From CAZXYS01 sp964645005 (GTDB lineage: Bacteria; Bacteroidota; Ignavibacteria; Kapaibacteriales; UBA2268): a DNA stretch of 64,000 nucleotides. The notes under the pieces are model-generated. The model had not been told where the DNA came from and did not search any database. It worked only from the letters and a program-made list of their open reading frames with translations. Position numbers and translations under genes: made by a program. The DNA lies in NCBI GenBank assembly GCA_964645005.1, contig CAZXYS010000024.1, positions 1-64,000 on the forward strand, in the 5' to 3' direction. Position 1 is the first letter of the stretch. Each line of letters opens with the position of its first letter. Shown piece after piece: positions 60,341 through 64,000 of this stretch.

Positions 60341-63300
60341 CTAATTATTAACTACAAATCTGCGCGTTAATACTGTTTTCTCGGATTTAAGACTGAAGAA
60401 ATAAACGCCGTTTGGCAAATCGGTGGCATTTATCTTGATCTCATGAACTCCTGCTTCGAAAGTTCCTCGCACAGCTTTAATTTCGACGTTTCCGTAGATG
60501 TCATATATATCTATTGAAATTTTCTGTTTGGAGGGTACTCCAAATTCGATTGTGCTTTTGCCGACAACCGGATTGGGAATAATGCTGCTCAGAGTAAGAT
60601 GACCGGGTATCGAATCAGTAACTAATTTGATGGGAACGTTACAGCGGGTTTCCGCATCGTATTCGGAGCCGTGGGATTCGCCTTCCACAGGAAGCAGCTT
60701 TGTGATACAGTTATAGTACAGATTTAGAGTGTCATCGAATTCAATAGGGGAAACAGTGGGTCGGAAGCAAACTGTCAATTCGGCAGTATCGCCCGGTTCA
60801 ATGGTCATTGGAAACTGGGATTGTGGTATGGAGAACCACAGATTCTCGAACATATACATTACTCCGTGGATCAATTCTTTTTCCAGGAAGCCGTAATTAT
60901 GTATTTTAAGGTTGAAACAGGTCTTCTCGCCGATTTGATATTCCCCAAAATCCATAGACGCAGCTGCCGTATCAACTCCATTGACTTCAAACTGAGGATA
61001 GGCAAATGTGAAGCCCGGGATGTTTCTTTCGTAGATCTTTTCTCGATTGGAGGAGTCGATAGCGTGTATTTTGACATAAGCATCCTGATATGGATCTATT
61101 ACTTTAATGGAGTAAGCTGCTGATTTTCCTGAAAAAATTGTTTCGGTCACATCGCAGTTTATGGTCTCGAAATTCACTTCCATTAAGCCAATGTCAGTAA
61201 ATAAAGAATCAGTGACATTTGCATAGTAAGTGGTATTACAGGAATCGCTTATTACATAGATTACCGGATCATTTTCGTCGGGTTTTGAAACTATATTCAA
61301 TTTGAAAATGTCACGTTTTCCGCATTCATTTAAAATGGTCAGGTCTGTTTCGTAAACTCCTAAAGAATCAGCAAAAAAGCATACCTCAAGCGTTCTTTTC
61401 TGTTTAGGTGATATAGTAATGGGCAAATCATTAGTTACGGAGATTAATTGTTCATTAGAGCTAACTTCATATCCGGTTATTGTTTGTGGAAATTTGCCGT
61501 AGTTTTCTATTGTCAAATCGAAACATCTGGTGCTTCTAACCCTCATTTCTTCATTATAAGTTATTTTCGGACCGGGCATTCTATCGGAATATGCCTGCAA
61601 TGTGAACCCGGGAATATCTTTTTCCAATGTCTGATAATATCCTGCTGAATCATGCACAGTTATATGAATAAATCCATCCTGATAAATGTCAACGAGTTCC
61701 GCGGAATATTCATATAGTTTTTTACTTATTCTATTAGTATCGAAAGTTATATTTTTACTATCAGGCTCATTTTCGATCCTGTCTATATATGTATCGAGTT
61801 CTGCAGTATCGGAAATACTACCACTCAGGATATAACATTCAGTACTGCTTAAAATCTGTGGGGGAGTGTGATCCCATGCGGTATAAGCTATAATTCTGGA
61901 ATATCCGTAAGAGTTATGCTCATCATATCCGTAAACCAGCGCGCCAAAGGGACCATCAGCTTCAAGGGTATGAACACCGGGGGAGACTTTGACAATAGCA
62001 TAATTAAAATCGGAAGCGCTGACCGAATTTATCAATTGAGGAGCTATTGGATTATTGTCTATAATAACGGAATTTATTACTGAATCATGAGCAATGACAT
62101 TGATATAATGGTCATGATATATTGTTTTGAAAACAGGTTGGGAATTAATGTCAATAGTAACAAATTCCTTTGTCTGGGGATTTAGAGTTCTGTAAAAATT
62201 GGAAAATTGTTGAATTGAGGGAAGAACCATAAGGAAAGGATCTGAAATTGTATTGCTATTGTCAGGACCTTTGCCTGTTTTCTTGTACTGGGATACAACC
62301 ACAGGACCTGAAGCACTGATAAAAGCAGCCTGGGTTAAGTCGCCCTGGAAAAATTCTCCTTTATCAAGTGTTGTTAAGAAGTTGCCGTCAATATACACTT
62401 TTGTATCATCATAAGCTGCAAGAATACGAAACAGATCGTGATTATACTGAGTCATATCTTTTGGTTGAAAATAAGGTGTTATGATGGCGTTCCTTTGCCA
62501 AGACTGCAAAGGAGGCATTTGAGAGATAAGTATATCTCTCGAAGGATTCCTCTCATTAGTAGTGTATGGAATTGTAGCTCTTTGTTGCCCGGCAAAAACA
62601 GCAATAGGTTTATTTGCATTTACTTCCGTACCCGTTAAATCAGAATATTGATTTTGAGAATTTATTTCTGCTTGAACAAGATAGACTTCACCTTTGTTGA
62701 GAGTGATTTTTTGTTGAGAAGTACCATTCAATTTTGTTGGCGTTGATGGATTTATCACAACTTCGGTATTATTTTCAACAGCGACGACGGCAAATTGCGA
62801 GGGTGTTCTTGAGGAAGATAATGACCTTCCATCACTGTTATAAGTGAGGATAAAGTGTTTCTTTCCCAGTACTTGTGAAGGGTATATCAGGAAGGCATCA
62901 CTTGTCCATACAGCCTGTGAATGAGCTATAACCCTGATATTTGAGTCAGAAGTTATATGAAACGATTGTGGAGCTATTGTTTCACCCTGTCCGCCGGTGT
63001 TTATAACTCCGCTATTATTGTAACCCCTCAACTCGAAATTATATGAGCTTACTGAAAATATATAAAGCTCTTCAGGATTTGTTATGGAGAAATTTTTTGA
63101 GTACATGTTCCCAAATATATCAGTGTATTCAATTTTGCCTTGAGTAGGGACTCGACTTGAAATAACAATATACAGTGAATCACCGAACTTGCGGTAATCG
63201 TTGTCTGAATAAAAGTTATTGTGCCAATTCGGAAGGAAAGTAAGCCAAAAATCTTTACCGTCGACTTCAGTTTGCCTTGCTGATAACTCTCCTATAGCAG

Positions 63301-63358
63301 ATATAATACCCAGAACTAAAAGTGAGATATATACTATTAAAAATCTGCTCTTTCCCAT
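60341..63358 (-). CDS. IgGFc-binding-domain protein with T9SS sorting signal
   Basis: 1005 residues, exported. A signal peptide (MGKSRFLIVYISLLVLGIISAIG) precedes an IgGFc-binding N-terminal-type domain (about 30-490: GKDFWLTFLPNWHNN, VYLVQAEINSQNQYSDLTGT, FAGQQRATIPY, NPSRDILISQMPPLQSW, LEADGPFGALVYGY). A middle region (about 500-910) has two or more beta-sandwich units of ASPM/choice-of-anchor style with NYGKFPQTITGYEVSSNEQL and NYGFLEKELIHGVMYMF. A T9SS type A domain (IIPNPVVGKSTIEFGV, then IYDIYGNVEIKAV) closes the protein. It is likely a surface adhesin; the ligand is unknown. Confidence 0.88.
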   Translation of the reverse strand: MGKSRFLIVYISLLVLGIISAIGELSARQTEVDGKDFWLTFLPNWHNNFYSDNDYRKFGDSLYIVISSRVPTQGKIEYTDIFGNMYSKNFSITNPEELYIFSVSSYNFELRGYNNSGVINTGGQGETIAPQSFHITSDSNIRVIAHSQAVWTSDAFLIYPSQVLGKKHFILTYNSDGRSLSSSRTPSQFAVVAVENNTEVVINPSTPTKLNGTSQQKITLNKGEVYLVQAEINSQNQYSDLTGTEVNANKPIAVFAGQQRATIPYTTNERNPSRDILISQMPPLQSWQRNAIITPYFQPKDMTQYNHDLFRILAAYDDTKVYIDGNFLTTLDKGEFFQGDLTQAAFISASGPVVVSQYKKTGKGPDNSNTISDPFLMVLPSIQQFSNFYRTLNPQTKEFVTIDINSQPVFKTIYHDHYINVIAHDSVINSVIIDNNPIAPQLINSVSASDFNYAIVKVSPGVHTLEADGPFGALVYGYDEHNSYGYSRIIAYTAWDHTPPQILSSTECYILSGSISDTAELDTYIDRIENEPDSKNITFDTNRISKKLYEYSAELVDIYQDGFIHITVHDSAGYYQTLEKDIPGFTLQAYSDRMPGPKITYNEEMRVRSTRCFDLTIENYGKFPQTITGYEVSSNEQLISVTNDLPITISPKQKRTLEVCFFADSLGVYETDLTILNECGKRDIFKLNIVSKPDENDPVIYVISDSCNTTYYANVTDSLFTDIGLMEVNFETINCDVTETIFSGKSAAYSIKVIDPYQDAYVKIHAIDSSNREKIYERNIPGFTFAYPQFEVNGVDTAAASMDFGEYQIGEKTCFNLKIHNYGFLEKELIHGVMYMFENLWFSIPQSQFPMTIEPGDTAELTVCFRPTVSPIEFDDTLNLYYNCITKLLPVEGESHGSEYDAETRCNVPIKLVTDSIPGHLTLSSIIPNPVVGKSTIEFGVPSKQKISIDIYDIYGNVEIKAVRGTFEAGVHEIKINATDLPNGVYFFSLKSEKTVLTRRFVVNN

Positions 63359-64000
63359 ATTTCGCTCTCTATCTATATTATTTACCGGGTATAATAAGGT
63401 TAATTATTTATAGAGACAAAAATTCTTATTTCTTATTTTGTTTATATTGTAATAACACATTAAAAGCAATTTTGTTCCATAATTTTTGGATTTTTTTTTG
63501 TTTTCTTTTAAATCATAATATAGTAAATACTTATGGCTATTTAATCATTGTAATTTCTCAAATAGAATTCTCATAGACGAAAAATACTTGTTCTATTGAC
63601 TTATCAGGTATCTCCGGCGGTTCTTATTTTTTTGTGTTAAGAAATTCAAAAACAATAATGACTAAAAGGTTTGTAAAAGTGGAATAAGTGTATATGTCTT
63701 GATAGCACTAACAAATTCAAAAGGGTGTCCCGGAAAAATCATTATGAACGGAACGAAGTGTAGAATTCAGGAAGTCTATAAAGACTGAATCCTTCGCTGC
63801 GCTCAGCACAGTTTTTCGTACTTATTAGAAAGCTCATCTGCTTCGAGTCATAGTGAGCGGAGTCGGGATATACAAAAACCATCTGTGCGGCAGCATCAAT
63901 TGTTTGGTGGTTATTTTTCTAACCAAATGTACAAATTCTTTCTGTATCATACGTAATCGAACTTTGCTGTGAAGTGACGCAGGAACGGGGGTTCCCAGAC
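63359..64000. other. intergenic region at the window end
   Basis: No gene recognised. AT-rich promoter-type DNA lies upstream of the minus-strand T9SS gene. A family D repeat lies at about 63743-63812 (GAACGGAACGAAGTGTAGAA, TTCGCTGCGCTCAGCA). The last ~150 bases could belong to a gene that continues outside, but no open frame with protein-like composition is visible. Confidence 0.5.

Noticed and set aside
1..64000. tRNA, rRNA or riboswitch genes
   Set aside because: I scanned the gaps for cloverleaf-like GTTCRAnnC segments and known leader motifs and saw none convincing. A dedicated covariance search could still find a small RNA.

Overview
The window looks like chromosome from a low-GC member of the Bacteroidota/Ignavibacteriota/Kapabacteria side of the FCB group. 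The support is two proteins with type IX secretion (T9SS) C-terminal sorting domains, a YfhO-family protein, a DUF5683 protein, the tiny bS22/COX24-type ribosomal protein, a uppS-bamA-ompH-ompH-lpxD envelope operon and an ECF sigma factor followed by a membrane anti-sigma-like protein. Many genes carry clear Shine-Dalgarno sequences (for example AGGAGG before the FKBP gene and GGAGG before the ferredoxin and DUF6569 genes). That argues for an Ignavibacteria/Kapabacteria-like lineage rather than classical Bacteroidia. The taxon is an inference; no rRNA or tRNA gene was seen.

Layout. 0-12 kb is mostly housekeeping: SlyD-like FKBP, YfhO membrane protein, RadC, an OmpA protein, a small outer-membrane protein, a CbpA-type DnaJ, a phosphofructokinase with pyrophosphate-type active-site residues, a response regulator and HolA. 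12.0-16.4 kb is an accessory island: an intact IS630-family element has landed in a MutH/Sau3AI-like endonuclease gene next to an uncharacterised 180-codon gene and a Dam-type adenine methyltransferase, in very AT-rich DNA flanked by dispersed and tandem repeats. 16.4-21.8 kb holds an SDR oxidoreductase, a LOG-family protein, a TPR-thioredoxin protein and a broken TPR-CHAT protease-like gene. 21.8-31 kb holds ribosomal protein S1 with a repetitive acidic tail, an amidohydrolase, a ferredoxin, a glycosyltransferase, an AbgT transporter and a secreted amidotransferase-fold protein. 30.9-32.1 kb is a PerR-like regulator followed by a peroxiredoxin. 32.1-33.3 kb is a small gene graveyard with a DUF2283/DUF4258 pair, a T9SS-domain remnant and a MazE-like antitoxin next to a deleted MazF/PemK toxin.

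33-43 kb carries DUF5683, a ROK kinase with RidA, FtsB/DivIC, GcvPA, a T9SS-exported GH51 arabinofuranosidase, a lipoprotein, bS22/COX24 and HU. 43.3-49.4 kb is the envelope-biogenesis operon. 49.5-53.3 kb holds a DUF6569 protein and a three-gene ECF sigma / anti-sigma-barrel / outer-membrane protein cluster. 53.5-56.4 kb is a three-gene proton-translocating transhydrogenase operon (pntAA-pntAB-pntB). The window ends with a FeoA-FeoB fusion and a 1005-residue IgGFc-binding-type T9SS protein.

Intergenic space is rich in dispersed palindromic repeats. At least four sequence families recur two to five times within 64 kb. Several short pseudogene remnants found by reading the gaps (a T9SS domain, a MazF toxin and a transposase zinc ribbon) show ongoing decay. 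No convincing wholly new multi-gene system was found. The most unusual items are the inactivated restriction-modification island with its unknown 180-residue partner, the decayed TPR-CHAT gene and the sigma/anti-sigma-barrel cluster.
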